A stretch of 39,904 bases of DNA. Origin: Candidatus Elulimicrobium sp. GTDB taxonomy: Bacteria > Patescibacteriota > Minisyncoccia > Moranbacterales > UBA9337. Below the pieces are notes generated by a model that saw only the letters and a list, made by a program, of their open reading frames with translations, had not been told where the DNA came from and searched no databases. How positions within the stretch are numbered: the stretch's first letter is position 1; each line of letters starts with the position of its first letter. A program made the translations under genes and the position numbers. The DNA is taken from contig DYKS01000003.1 in assembly GCA_020722485.1 (NCBI GenBank), positions 1 to 39,904 on the forward strand, in the 5' to 3' direction. Positions 32,381 through 39,904 of the stretch are shown here, piece by piece.

Positions 32381-33799
32381 GTGGTTGCCCGAAAAATAGC
32401 TTACAATATAGCGCTCAATACGATTTTTAAAGTTCTTTCCACTGCGTTGGCTTTAGTGGGAATTGGATTTATTACTCGTTATTTAGGAAAAGAAGGTTTT
32501 GGAAATTACGCCACTGTTTTGGCGTTTTTCGCTTTTTTTTCTTCTTTATTGGATTTGGGTTTATATACCATTTCCACCCGAGAAATATCTCGACAGGGAG
32601 CGGATGAAGAAAAAATTATCGGCAATGTTTTTTGGTTGCGATTTTTTTCTTCCGTGGCGTTATTTTTAATTTCACCTTTAATTGTCTTCTTATTGCCTTA
32701 TCCGGAAGAAGTTAAAAAAGGAATACTGCTGGCTGCCGGCGCCTTTGTTTTTTCTTCTTCTTATCTAGTATTAAATGGAGTTTTTCAAAAAAATTTAGTT
32801 ATTTACAAAGTAACCGGAGCGGAATTAATTGGGAAAATTTTACAAGTAAGTTTTGTAATTTTGACAGTTTTGTATGATTGGGGTTTTACGGCGATTGTTT
32901 TATCTTTACTTTTGAATATGATCTTTAATTTTGTAGCCGTTTATTATTTGTGTCGTCGGTATGTAAAAATAAGATTTCTAATAAACTTTTCTTATTGGAA
33001 AAAGTTTTTAAGACACTCTTTGCCAATGGGTGTGGCTGTTTTTGTTAGTTTTTTATATTTTAAAACGGATACTATTTTACTTTCTCTTTTGCGTTCCAGT
33101 CAGGATGTTGGAATTTATAACGCGGCTTATAAAATTATTGAAAATATTACTTTTTTTCCAGCGATGATAATGGGATTAATTTTTCCACTTATGTCTAAGA
33201 ATATTTTTTCTGAAAAAACTCTTTTTGAAAAAATTTCTCATAAAACTTTTAAAATCTTCTTTCTTTTAGTTATTCCTATGGTAATTGGAGCGCTTTTTTT
33301 AGCTGATGATCTGGTTTTTTTGATTGGAGGAAAAGATTTTTCTCAATCAGCCAATGTATTGCGAATTTTAATTTTTTCTTTGGCATTTATTTTTTTTGGA
33401 CATTTTTTCAATTATATGCTTATCGCCGGAAATTTACAGAAAAAATTAATGCAAATTTTATTTTTTTGCGCCGCTTTTAATATAACCGCCAATTTGATTT
33501 TTATTCCATTTTTTTCTTATTATGCTTCCGCCATGATTTCATTGGCAACTGAAGCGCTAGTGGTTTTTACTACCGCTTTTTTAGCGGCAAAAAAATTAGG
33601 TTATATTCCTCGTATAGAGAAAGGAATAAATTTTTTATTTTCCGGCGCGGTAATGGCGGGGTTTCTTTTTTTATTTCGCGATTTTCACTTTCTTTTTTTG
33701 ATTGTAGGAGGGGCGGTTGTTTATTTTTTTCTACTTGGTTTAACTGGGACAATTACTAAACAAGAAATAATTAGTCTTTTAATTAAAAAACAAGCATGA
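32381..33799 (+). CDS. Oligosaccharide/polysaccharide flippase (Wzx-like, MATE/MVF superfamily)
   Basis: A 472-aa protein with about 12-14 hydrophobic helices. The N-terminal KIAYNIALNTIFKVLSTALA and ITRYLGKEGFGNYATVLA blocks are typical of polysaccharide biosynthesis export proteins that flip lipid-linked glycans. An in-frame TTG at 32327 would run through the GC-rich hairpin and give a non-family N-terminus; the GTG at 32381 fits better, though this choice is uncertain. It overlaps the first glycosyltransferase by 4 bp (ATGA), so the glycan genes are probably translationally coupled. Confidence 0.85.
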   Translation: MVARKIAYNIALNTIFKVLSTALALVGIGFITRYLGKEGFGNYATVLAFFAFFSSLLDLGLYTISTREISRQGADEEKIIGNVFWLRFFSSVALFLISPLIVFLLPYPEEVKKGILLAAGAFVFSSSYLVLNGVFQKNLVIYKVTGAELIGKILQVSFVILTVLYDWGFTAIVLSLLLNMIFNFVAVYYLCRRYVKIRFLINFSYWKKFLRHSLPMGVAVFVSFLYFKTDTILLSLLRSSQDVGIYNAAYKIIENITFFPAMIMGLIFPLMSKNIFSEKTLFEKISHKTFKIFFLLVIPMVIGALFLADDLVFLIGGKDFSQSANVLRILIFSLAFIFFGHFFNYMLIAGNLQKKLMQILFFCAAFNITANLIFIPFFSYYASAMISLATEALVVFTTAFLAAKKLGYIPRIEKGINFLFSGAVMAGFLFLFRDFHFLFLIVGGAVVYFFLLGLTGTITKQEIISLLIKKQA

Positions 33800-34671
33800 A
33801 ACGCGCGCGACCGAAAGTTTTTGTTATTATATTAAACTATAATGGTCGAGAAACTTTATTTCATTGTTTATCGTCCGTTTTTAGATCAGATTATCCTGAT
33901 TTAAAAGTGGTGGTAGTGGACAATAATTCTCAAGATGAGTCCTTGGAGATAGCCAAAAAAAATTTTTCCCAAGCTTATTTTATTGAAAACTCGGAAAACA
34001 TTGGTTTTGCTGCTGGAAATAATATAGGTATTCGTTTTGCATTAGAAAGAATGGCTGATTATATTTTTCTTCTGAATAATGACGCGGAAGTAGAACGAAA
34101 AACTATTTCTAATATAATTCAAATAGCTGAAAAAAATTCTTCTTTAGGAATTTTAAGTCCGCTTATTTATAAAAACAAAACGGAAAAAATTTGGTTTGCG
34201 GGAGGAAAAATTGATTGGCTGCGAATGCGAGCCATACATACGGATTTTAAAATTAAATCTAAAAAATCTAAATTATGGTCCACGGATTATATTTCTGGAT
34301 GCGCGATGTTGATTAAAAAAGAAGTATTTAAAAAAATTGGTCTTTTAAACGAAGATTATTTTTTGTATTACGAAGATGTCGATTTTTCTTGGCGCGCTTA
34401 TCAATCAGGTTTTCAATTAATGGTAACTTCCGAGTCTCGAGTTTATCATTTTGAAAAAAGTGAAGAAAATAAACCGGCAAAAATTTATTGGTTGGTTTTA
34501 TCTGGAATTTTGTTTTTTCGCAAAAACGCGCCGCTATTGTGGCGACCATATATAAGTGTTTATCTTTGGTTAAGAAAAATAAAAAATCAAATGGATTTAA
34601 AGTGGAGAAATAATCAATTCGCGCTGGAAACGAGAAGGGCTTATCGTGACAGCGAAAAATTAAATTTTTAA
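33796..34671 (+). CDS. GT2-family glycosyltransferase
   Basis: A 291-aa inverting GT-A enzyme. It shows the N-terminal FVIILNYNGRETL strand, nucleotide-binding VVVVDNNS (38-45), FAAGNNIGI, the metal-binding FLLNNDAEV (D96), SGCAMLIKKEVF, and the acceptor/catalytic YYEDVDFSWRA. Relatives transfer rhamnose and related sugars onto polyprenol-linked glycans. It is encoded between the flippase and a second GT2, so assembly of a surface polysaccharide or glycoprotein glycan is inferred. Confidence 0.9.
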   Translation: MKRARPKVFVIILNYNGRETLFHCLSSVFRSDYPDLKVVVVDNNSQDESLEIAKKNFSQAYFIENSENIGFAAGNNIGIRFALERMADYIFLLNNDAEVERKTISNIIQIAEKNSSLGILSPLIYKNKTEKIWFAGGKIDWLRMRAIHTDFKIKSKKSKLWSTDYISGCAMLIKKEVFKKIGLLNEDYFLYYEDVDFSWRAYQSGFQLMVTSESRVYHFEKSEENKPAKIYWLVLSGILFFRKNAPLLWRPYISVYLWLRKIKNQMDLKWRNNQFALETRRAYRDSEKLNF

Positions 34672-34677
34672 AAAGCA

Positions 34678-35451
34678 ATGCCGGAACTTTCTTTTATTAT
34701 TGTTAATTATCAATCCGAAAAGTATTTAAAAAAATGTGTCGCTTCCGTTTTAGAAAAAGTTAAAATCATTGATTTTGAAATAATCGTTGTAAATAACGAT
34801 CAGAGTAAACTTAATAGTTTTGAAGATGAAAAAATTTCAGTGTTGGAAATTAATAAAAATGTCGGATTTGGAAAAGCTTGTAATTTTGGCGTTGAAAAAG
34901 CGCGCGGAGAATTGCTTTGTTTTTTAAATCCGGATGCGGAAATAATTAAAGAAAATATCGTGGAAATTATCGAGGAATTTAAACATTATCCTAAAATAGG
35001 CATCATCGGACCGAAAATTTTAACTTCAAAAAATCGAATTCAGAAATGGAGTGTCGGTCGAGAAACAGGAATATGGAACTTATTTTGTAATAAAATTGGT
35101 TATTGCGCTATTTGGAATAATTTAGAAAAACAAGAAGTAGATTGGGTGACGGGGGCCGCGATGTTTATTCGTCAAGAACTTTTTCAGCAATTAGGAGGTT
35201 TTGACGAAAATTTTTTTCTTTATTTTGAAGATTTGGATTTGTGTCGGCGGGCGCGTTTGATTGGATTTAAAGTTTTGTATTTTCCCGATTTTCATATTAA
35301 ACATCAAGGAGGCAAAAGTTCCGTGCTTAAAGAAAAACAAAAAGAAGCATATTATCAATCACAGGATTATTATTTTCAAAAACACTTCGGACGATTTTCT
35401 GTCGCGGTATTGCGATTTTTGCGAAAAATTTTTCTTTATTGGCGGATGTAA
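34678..35451 (+). CDS. GT2-family glycosyltransferase (rhamnosyltransferase-like)
   Basis: A 257-aa GT-A enzyme starting 6 bp after the previous gene. Motifs: LSFIIVNYQSEKYL, IIVVNND, NVGFGKACNFG, FLNPDAEI (D86), VTGAAMFIRQELF, and YFEDLDLCRRARLIG. The FHIKHQGG block near the end is typical of WbbL-like rhamnosyltransferases. It is less than half identical by eye to its neighbour, so this is not a recent duplication. Confidence 0.9.
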   Translation: MPELSFIIVNYQSEKYLKKCVASVLEKVKIIDFEIIVVNNDQSKLNSFEDEKISVLEINKNVGFGKACNFGVEKARGELLCFLNPDAEIIKENIVEIIEEFKHYPKIGIIGPKILTSKNRIQKWSVGRETGIWNLFCNKIGYCAIWNNLEKQEVDWVTGAAMFIRQELFQQLGGFDENFFLYFEDLDLCRRARLIGFKVLYFPDFHIKHQGGKSSVLKEKQKEAYYQSQDYYFQKHFGRFSVAVLRFLRKIFLYWRM

Positions 35452-35515
35452 TTTAAATTGGCAAATAGTAGGCTGTAAAGACAAACAATGAACAATGTCT
35501 GATATTAAATAAATT

Positions 35516-36817
35516 ATGTTTAAAAAAGCGATAAATTTGTTTTTATTGTATCTACCATTTCAAATGGCGCTTAATCCAGTGGAAGGAGTGGATTTAGCTT
35601 CTGCGCGAATTATAGTTTTAGCTTTTTTTTTAGTTTGGTTGGCGGAAAGCTTAAGAAAAAAGAAAATTATTGTTCGCAAGTCATTAATAACTTTATTTTT
35701 ACTTTCTTTTTTGTTTTTATCTTTGTTTTCTCTTTTTTTCGCGGAAAATTTATTTTGGGGAATAAGAAAAGCGCTTTTTTTGCTGTCTTTTTTTCCTTTT
35801 TATTTCGTAATTGGAGGACTCGATTGGAATAAAGAAGAAATTCGACGCGCGATTAAATTTTGGGTTTTAGGGTCAGCTATAATGTCAGTAATTGGTATCG
35901 CGCAATTTTTTCTTCAGTTTTGGATGGGAGCGGGAAAGATGATTGTTCTTTGGCAAAAATTTCTTACGCCTTTTCTGGGAAAATCTTTTGCCGCCGCCGT
36001 TTTTGAATATTCCAGTTGGCCGGTTAATATTAGCGGAGAAACTTTTTTTCGCGCCACCGCTTTTTTTCCTGACGCGCATATGTTTTCTTTTTATCTGGGA
36101 ATGAGTTTTTTTTTGGCGTTGGGATTATGGAGAGGGGAAGAGAAAAAATTTTTTCAAAAAGTATTTTTAATATCGGCGTTTTTAATTTTAACGGCGGATC
36201 TTTTAACTTTTTCTCGTGGCGGTTATTTGGGTTTAGCGGTCGGAAGTTTGGTGTTTGGCGGAAGAGAAATCATTTTTTTTCTAGGAAAAAAGGAAAAAAC
36301 AGAAAAGAAAAAATTGCTAGGATTAGTGGCTGGAAGTTTTTTATTGATATTTTTGCTTTTGTTTTTTACCCCGATTGGCAAAAGAACATTTTCTTCCTTT
36401 GATATGAACGAATTTTCCAATACCGAAAGAATTAAAAATTGGAAACAAGCGGTGGAAATTATAAAAGAAAATCCATGGGTAGGAACCGGTCTGGGTAATT
36501 ATTCATTAGCGATTAAGCCCTCGGCTGAGTGGAGAGAGCCGATTTACGCGCATAATCTTTATCTAGATATTGTGGCAGAAGCGGGTATTTTAGGCGGTTT
36601 AGCGTTTGTGGCTTTGCTTACGGAGGGAATTTTTGCTTTTATGAAAAAAGCGCGCGCGAATGCGCGAGAAAAATCTTTTTACTATCTTTATTTTGGAATA
36701 GTTGCTTCTTTTGTAGTTTTTTCCGTTCATTCTTTTTTTGATTCGGCTCTTTACTCGGTACATATTCTTCCGTTATTAATTTTTTTATTGTCATTGGGTT
36801 CCGCGCCAAGCGAATAA
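35516..36817 (+). CDS. O-antigen ligase/polymerase family protein (WaaL/Wzy-like)
   Basis: A 433-aa polytopic protein with about 11-12 hydrophobic segments. The large outer loop has the Wzy_C signature: ENPWVGTGLGNYSLAI followed by REPIYAHNLYLDIVAEAGILGG. Such enzymes polymerise or transfer lipid-linked glycans outside the membrane. It completes a flippase-GT-GT-ligase set. Whether the acceptor is a lipid, wall polymer or protein cannot be told; no LPS core genes are present, so a protein or wall acceptor is possible. Confidence 0.88.
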   Translation: MFKKAINLFLLYLPFQMALNPVEGVDLASARIIVLAFFLVWLAESLRKKKIIVRKSLITLFLLSFLFLSLFSLFFAENLFWGIRKALFLLSFFPFYFVIGGLDWNKEEIRRAIKFWVLGSAIMSVIGIAQFFLQFWMGAGKMIVLWQKFLTPFLGKSFAAAVFEYSSWPVNISGETFFRATAFFPDAHMFSFYLGMSFFLALGLWRGEEKKFFQKVFLISAFLILTADLLTFSRGGYLGLAVGSLVFGGREIIFFLGKKEKTEKKKLLGLVAGSFLLIFLLLFFTPIGKRTFSSFDMNEFSNTERIKNWKQAVEIIKENPWVGTGLGNYSLAIKPSAEWREPIYAHNLYLDIVAEAGILGGLAFVALLTEGIFAFMKKARANAREKSFYYLYFGIVASFVVFSVHSFFDSALYSVHILPLLIFLLSLGSAPSE

Positions 36818-37044
36818 TATTTGGATTTTTTTATTTTTTAGTGTAATATAAAAATATAGAAAGTATATTTGAAAGTTTAAATTATCTGCGTTATTTACAT
36901 TTTATTTATTTTAGATTTTTTTGTTAGTATAAAAATTATTGTCATTTTAGAAAATTTTGGAGCATGTTTATTATCACTACGGAATTTTTCCGTAGCGATA
37001 GCGGAGGAAAATATCCGGAATCTACGGCGTAATAAAAAGACTGG
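36818..37044. other. AT-rich intergenic region with a small hairpin
   Basis: No gene is apparent. A perfect 8-bp hairpin CTACGGAA/TTCCGTAG lies at 36977-36995, and is followed by a related GC-rich tract reaching into the dRS3-like repeat. No T-run follows the ligase gene closely, so I cannot name its terminator. Confidence 0.4.
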
Positions 37045-37086
37045 ATTCCCGCCGGAATTTACCCTCGTGAAAACGAGAGCGGGAAT
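37045..37086. repeat. dRS3-like inverted repeat with inserted GNRA hairpin (copy 3)
   Basis: Outer arms ATTCCCGC (37045-37052) and GCGGGAAT (37079-37086) match the copies at the left end. Instead of 4 bases, 26 bases separate them, holding CTCGT-GAAA-ACGAG (37064-37077), a stem with a GNRA tetraloop. TGACA follows, as in other copies. Confidence 0.65.
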
Positions 37087-37112
37087 GACATATAATCAAA
37101 AATAATCAAAAA

Positions 37113-37139
37113 TGTAAATAATGTTGTGAAATCTAACAT
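37113..37139 (+). repeat. 27-bp dispersed intergenic motif, copy C
   Basis: The motif ends GAAATCTAACAT, 26 bp downstream of the copy-3 hairpin and 24 bp before the methyltransferase ATG. ATGTAA and TAACAT are 16 bp apart, as in copies B and D. Confidence 0.65.
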
Positions 37140-37163
37140 TTAAATAAACAAAAAAACAAATAA

Positions 37164-37709
37164 ATGGAAAAAATATTAAGCAATCAATTTATTGATCCCG
37201 AAACAATTGTTAAAAACTTGGATTTAAAAAACGGTGATCAGGTGGCGGATTTCGGGTGCGGATCGGGTTTTTTTAGTATTCCTTTCGCGCGGGCGGTTTC
37301 TGACGCTGGCGTGGTATGGTCATTGGATATTTTATCTTCCGCTTTGGAGGCGGTGGAAAGCCAAGCAAAAACCTTGGGGCTTTTAAATATTAAAACGCGA
37401 CGCGCCAATGTGGAAAAGATAAATGGATCTAATTTGAAAGAGGACAGTATGGATTGGGTAATAATGAAAGATATTTTATTCCAAAATAAAAATAAAGAAG
37501 ATATTATTCGGGAAGCTTATAGAGTTTTAAAACCGGAAGGAAAAGCATTGATAATGGAATGGAATAATAAAAATTTTATGGTTGGTCCGCCCAAAGAAAA
37601 GAGAGTTTCGCAACAAGAAATTTTTAATATGTTGGATAAAAACAAATTCATTATCAAGAAAATTTTTCCCGCCGGTGATTTTCATTATGTTATTATTGCC
37701 GAAAAGTAA
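37164..37709 (+). CDS. Class I SAM-dependent methyltransferase
   Basis: A 181-aa protein with a Rossmann methyltransferase fold. Motif I is VADFGCGSGFFS (27-38), the acidic post-strand is WSLDIL, motif IV is DWVIMKDILF, and the AYRVLKPEGKALIMEW block is typical of UbiE/Methyltransf_11/31-like enzymes. The substrate is unknown. It stands 37 bp upstream of the solute-binding lipoprotein gene and behind a repeat cluster. A role in modifying the glycan made by the upstream genes is possible but not supported by any specific residue. Confidence 0.85.
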   Translation: MEKILSNQFIDPETIVKNLDLKNGDQVADFGCGSGFFSIPFARAVSDAGVVWSLDILSSALEAVESQAKTLGLLNIKTRRANVEKINGSNLKEDSMDWVIMKDILFQNKNKEDIIREAYRVLKPEGKALIMEWNNKNFMVGPPKEKRVSQQEIFNMLDKNKFIIKKIFPAGDFHYVIIAEK

Positions 37710-37745
37710 TTTTTTAAAAAACAAAAAATTTAGAAAAACAAAAAA

Positions 37746-39158
37746 ATGGTTAAAAAAACAGTAGTTTTATTATTAGTGGTTTTGTTTACACTTTCTTTTT
37801 CCGGTTGCAGTGTTTTTAGGCAGAAGGAAAAATATCCCTACAAAATTGATTTAGAAATTTGGGGAGCCTTTGGCGATGAAAAGGATTTTTCCGATATTGT
37901 TAATGAATACAAAAAAATCAATCCTTATATTGGGACTATTGAATACAAGAAATTTTCGGTGGACAATTACAAAGAAGATCTTTTAGATGCGATGGCGGCG
38001 GGAGAAGGACCGGATATATTTTTAACACATAATACATGGCTTCCCACTTTTCAAAATAAATCCATTTCGGCGCCAGCGGAAATTTTAGGAGAAAAAGAAT
38101 TTCGGGAAAATTTTGCGGATGTGGCAGCCGATGATTTTTTGGCAGAAGGACAAGTTTACGCGGTTCCCTTGAGTATTGATTCTCTAGCGCTTTATTATAA
38201 TAAAGATATGTTTAACGCGGCTGGTATTACTGTGCCACCGGCCACTTGGAAACAATTGGAAGAAGCGGTAAAAAAAATCACAAAAATTGATAAATATGGA
38301 AATTTTATCCAATCGGGCGTGGCTATGGGAACCGCTGATAACATCAATCGTTCCACTGATATTTTAGGATTATTAATGTTTCAAAACGGAACAGAAATGA
38401 CTAATGCCAATCATACACGCGCTACCTTTAATCAAGTAACAGTAACAGAAACAGGACAGAAACAAGGAGGTATTAACGCGTTGGAATATTACGTCCAATT
38501 TTCTCGCTTGGGTTCGCCCGTTTACACATGGAATAAATTAAAGCATTATTCTATAGATTCTTTTTTTGAAGGCACTGTCGCTATGATGTTGAATTATTCT
38601 TGGCACATTGAAACCATTAAAAACAAAAATTCCAAACTTAATTTTGCTATAGCTCCCGTTCCTCAACTTAATCCAGATAAACCAGTTAATTACGCTAATT
38701 ATTGGGGTTTAGCTGTGGCTAAAAATAAAAAAAGAGAAGATAAACATCGTAAGCAATATCCTAAAATAAATGATAGTCAGTATGAACAAGCGCGCGTCAA
38801 TGAAGCTTGGCAATTTTTAAAATTTATGTCTGTTAAAAATAATAATAAAGTAATTTTAACCAATGTTATCTCTGGAAAAAGCAAAGAATTTGCCATTAAT
38901 TTTGACCCAGCGGAAAATTATATAAAAAAAACCGGTAAACCGGCGGCGCGCAGAGATTTAATTGAGAAACAGAAAAATGATCCAGAAATATCGGCGTTTG
39001 CTCAAGGAAATTTAATCGCGCGCAGTTGGTATCAAGTTCAACCGGAAATGGAAGAATCTATTTTAGCGGAAGCGATTGAAGACGTTGTATTGGGAAAAAC
39101 TTCCGCTTCTAACGCATTGGAAGTTGCTGTTAATCGTATAACTCAATTAATGAGATAA
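37746..39158 (+). CDS. ABC-type extracellular solute-binding lipoprotein
   Basis: A 470-aa protein of the family-1 (sugar-type) substrate-binding fold. The signal peptide (1-20) ends in lipobox LSFSGC with C21 as the lipidation site, so it is a substrate of the LspA encoded at 970. Core features include LEIWGAFGDEKDFSDIV, GEGPDIFLTHNTWLP, VPLSIDSLALYYNKDMF and ANYWGLAVAK. No permease or ATPase gene is nearby, so it is an orphan in this window. The next gene encodes a secretion-type pilin, an arrangement I have the impression is common in Parcubacteria, but I cannot confirm that here. Confidence 0.88.
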   Translation: MVKKTVVLLLVVLFTLSFSGCSVFRQKEKYPYKIDLEIWGAFGDEKDFSDIVNEYKKINPYIGTIEYKKFSVDNYKEDLLDAMAAGEGPDIFLTHNTWLPTFQNKSISAPAEILGEKEFRENFADVAADDFLAEGQVYAVPLSIDSLALYYNKDMFNAAGITVPPATWKQLEEAVKKITKIDKYGNFIQSGVAMGTADNINRSTDILGLLMFQNGTEMTNANHTRATFNQVTVTETGQKQGGINALEYYVQFSRLGSPVYTWNKLKHYSIDSFFEGTVAMMLNYSWHIETIKNKNSKLNFAIAPVPQLNPDKPVNYANYWGLAVAKNKKREDKHRKQYPKINDSQYEQARVNEAWQFLKFMSVKNNNKVILTNVISGKSKEFAINFDPAENYIKKTGKPAARRDLIEKQKNDPEISAFAQGNLIARSWYQVQPEMEESILAEAIEDVVLGKTSASNALEVAVNRITQLMR

Positions 39159-39236
39159 AAATTTAAAATGTAAGAATTAATAGCGTTGTTTATTTTTTTT
39201 ATTTTATTTTGAAATTTTTGAAATATTAGCGGAAAT

Positions 39237-39281
39237 GGATTACCGTCTTCGCGGGAATGACATAAAAAACGGGAATGACAC
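39237..39281. repeat. Degenerate dRS3-like repeat (copy 4) plus half copy
   Basis: GGATTACCG, then a short loop and GCGGGAATGACA (39251-39262), followed by another CGGGAATGACA (39270-39280). The left arm has one base changed from ATTCCCG, so pairing is imperfect. Confidence 0.55.
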
Positions 39282-39318
39282 AAAGAATTGGAAATAACAA
39301 AAAATAATAAGCTAAAAA

Positions 39319-39345
39319 TGTAAATAACGCGATAGAACCTAACAT
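39319..39345 (+). repeat. 27-bp dispersed intergenic motif, copy D
   Basis: The motif starts TGTAAATAACGCG and ends GAACCTAACAT. It lies 38 bp after the half repeat at 39270-39280 and 58 bp upstream of the pilin ATG. A shorter echo (ATGTAAATATTAA) follows at 39366. Confidence 0.6.
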
Positions 39346-39403
39346 TTAAAAGAATAATTTTAAAAATGTAAATATTAATAAAAAATTTCGTAAACAATTT
39401 TTT

Positions 39404-39904
39404 ATGTTTTTGTTTTCAGATATAAATATAAATATAAAAAAACTTACTTCCAAAAAAATAATTGCGACCTTTTTTTTGATGTTTTTTCTTTTGTCAATTT
39501 TTTCTTTTTTCTTTACACCTGCAACAACAGAAGCCGTTGGTTTGGTTCCTTGTGGCAGAAATATTGGAACAGAAGAAGAAACGGCGCCTTGCACTCTTTG
39601 TCATTTGATAGTGGGTATTAAAAGAATTATTGATTGGGGAACATTTATAATGGTTTTCGCGGCGATTGCTGCCATTACCATTGCCGGCGTTATGTATATT
39701 GTTTCGGCCGGCAATCAAAAAATGACAGAAACTGCTAAAAATATGATGTGGCACGCTTTAGCTGGTTTCGCTATTATTCTGGGTGGTTGGGTGCTGATTA
39801 ATTATTCTATGTTTTTATTGAGTGTAAAAAGTGATTTGGGAATTGGTGTTGTTAAGTGGTATGAGTTTAGTTGCGATACCAGTAGCAGATTTAATCAAGG
39901 CGGA
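39404..39904 (+). CDS. VirB2/T4SS-type pilin, 3' truncated by window edge
   Basis: At least 167 aa are open to the right edge. A basic N-terminus precedes a signal-peptide-like segment (about 19-40) ending near TPATTEAVG. Then comes a Cys-containing segment (LVPCGR, CTLCHLI) followed by two hydrophobic helices (about 75-102 and 112-136) with IAGVMYIVSAGN between them. This is the layout of the TrbC/VirB2-like T4SS_pilin family frequent in Parcubacteria, in which a helical hairpin is the pilin subunit. Its ATG at 39404 has no Shine-Dalgarno sequence. Genes for the rest of a secretion system would be expected to the right. Confidence 0.8.
   Translation, partial: MFLFSDININIKKLTSKKIIATFFLMFFLLSIFSFFFTPATTEAVGLVPCGRNIGTEEETAPCTLCHLIVGIKRIIDWGTFIMVFAAIAAITIAGVMYIVSAGNQKMTETAKNMMWHALAGFAIILGGWVLINYSMFLLSVKSDLGIGVVKWYEFSCDTSSRFNQGG

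Noticed and set aside
37746..39158. Complete sugar ABC importer operon
   Set aside because: Only the binding protein is present; neither permease nor ATPase genes lie on either side within the window.

Overview
The window looks like a chromosomal segment from an AT-rich, small-genome bacterium of the Candidate Phyla Radiation (Patescibacteria, probably Parcubacteria-like). This is inferred from the strong AT bias, compact genes, almost no Shine-Dalgarno sequences before start codons, and families common in that group: lamin-tail/PKD secreted proteins, VirB2-like T4SS pilin, PilB-type ATPase, degenerate DHH protein, DksA/TraR zinc finger beside lspA. The standard code fits all genes. The replication-origin neighbourhood is included: a perfect parS palindrome and an inverted DnaA-box pair at the left end, and dnaA, dnaN, rpmH, yidC and jag near 27.7-32.3 kb with many DnaA boxes.

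Layout. 1-590: parS, DnaA boxes, dRS3-like hairpin repeats and a copy of a 27-bp dispersed motif. 592-5057 (+): dksA-like, lspA, comM/yifB, a DUF348/G5/RlpA-like wall protein, ksgA. 5050-10228 (-): yraN, a gene-free kilobase that carries a promoter, about 520 bp of hairpin-rich sequence and a terminator (candidate large ncRNA), an unknown membrane-anchored protein, and pnp with a 20-bp stem-loop in its leader. 10587-14821 (+): degenerate DHH protein and a 1008-aa protein holding two complete PilB/GspE ATPase modules. 14834-15016 (-): a rod-like RNA of about 180 nt with its own promoter and terminator, resembling 6S RNA. 15097-17022 (+): ruvB, a small membrane protein and a bPH-domain protein. 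17023-17630: a decayed transposase. 17662-20979 (+): lamin-tail/PKD protein, yebC, ruvC. 21033-24958 (+): a tight cluster of a 7TM protein, an ATP-grasp ligase fused to a retropepsin-like protease, and two more ATP-grasp ligases. 25090-27639 (+): class A PBP. 27725-30534 (-): dnaA-dnaN. 30941-32320 (+): rpmH-yidC-jag, with no rnpA in its usual place. 32381-36817 (+): flippase, two GT2 glycosyltransferases, O-antigen ligase/polymerase. 37164-39904 (+): SAM methyltransferase, orphan solute-binding lipoprotein, and a T4SS-type pilin cut by the window edge.

The themes are chromosome replication, segregation and repair (dnaA, dnaN, parS, ruvB, ruvC), RNA decay, cell envelope and glycan assembly (PBP, flippase, GTs, ligase, RlpA-like), and surface or DNA-uptake machinery (PilB-like ATPase, ComM, pilin). 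The best candidates for something undescribed are the large ncRNA at 5755-6275, the ATP-grasp/7TM/protease cluster, the tandem ATPase, and the two-part intergenic repeat family. All homology calls rest on motif recognition by eye; no searches or folding programs were run.
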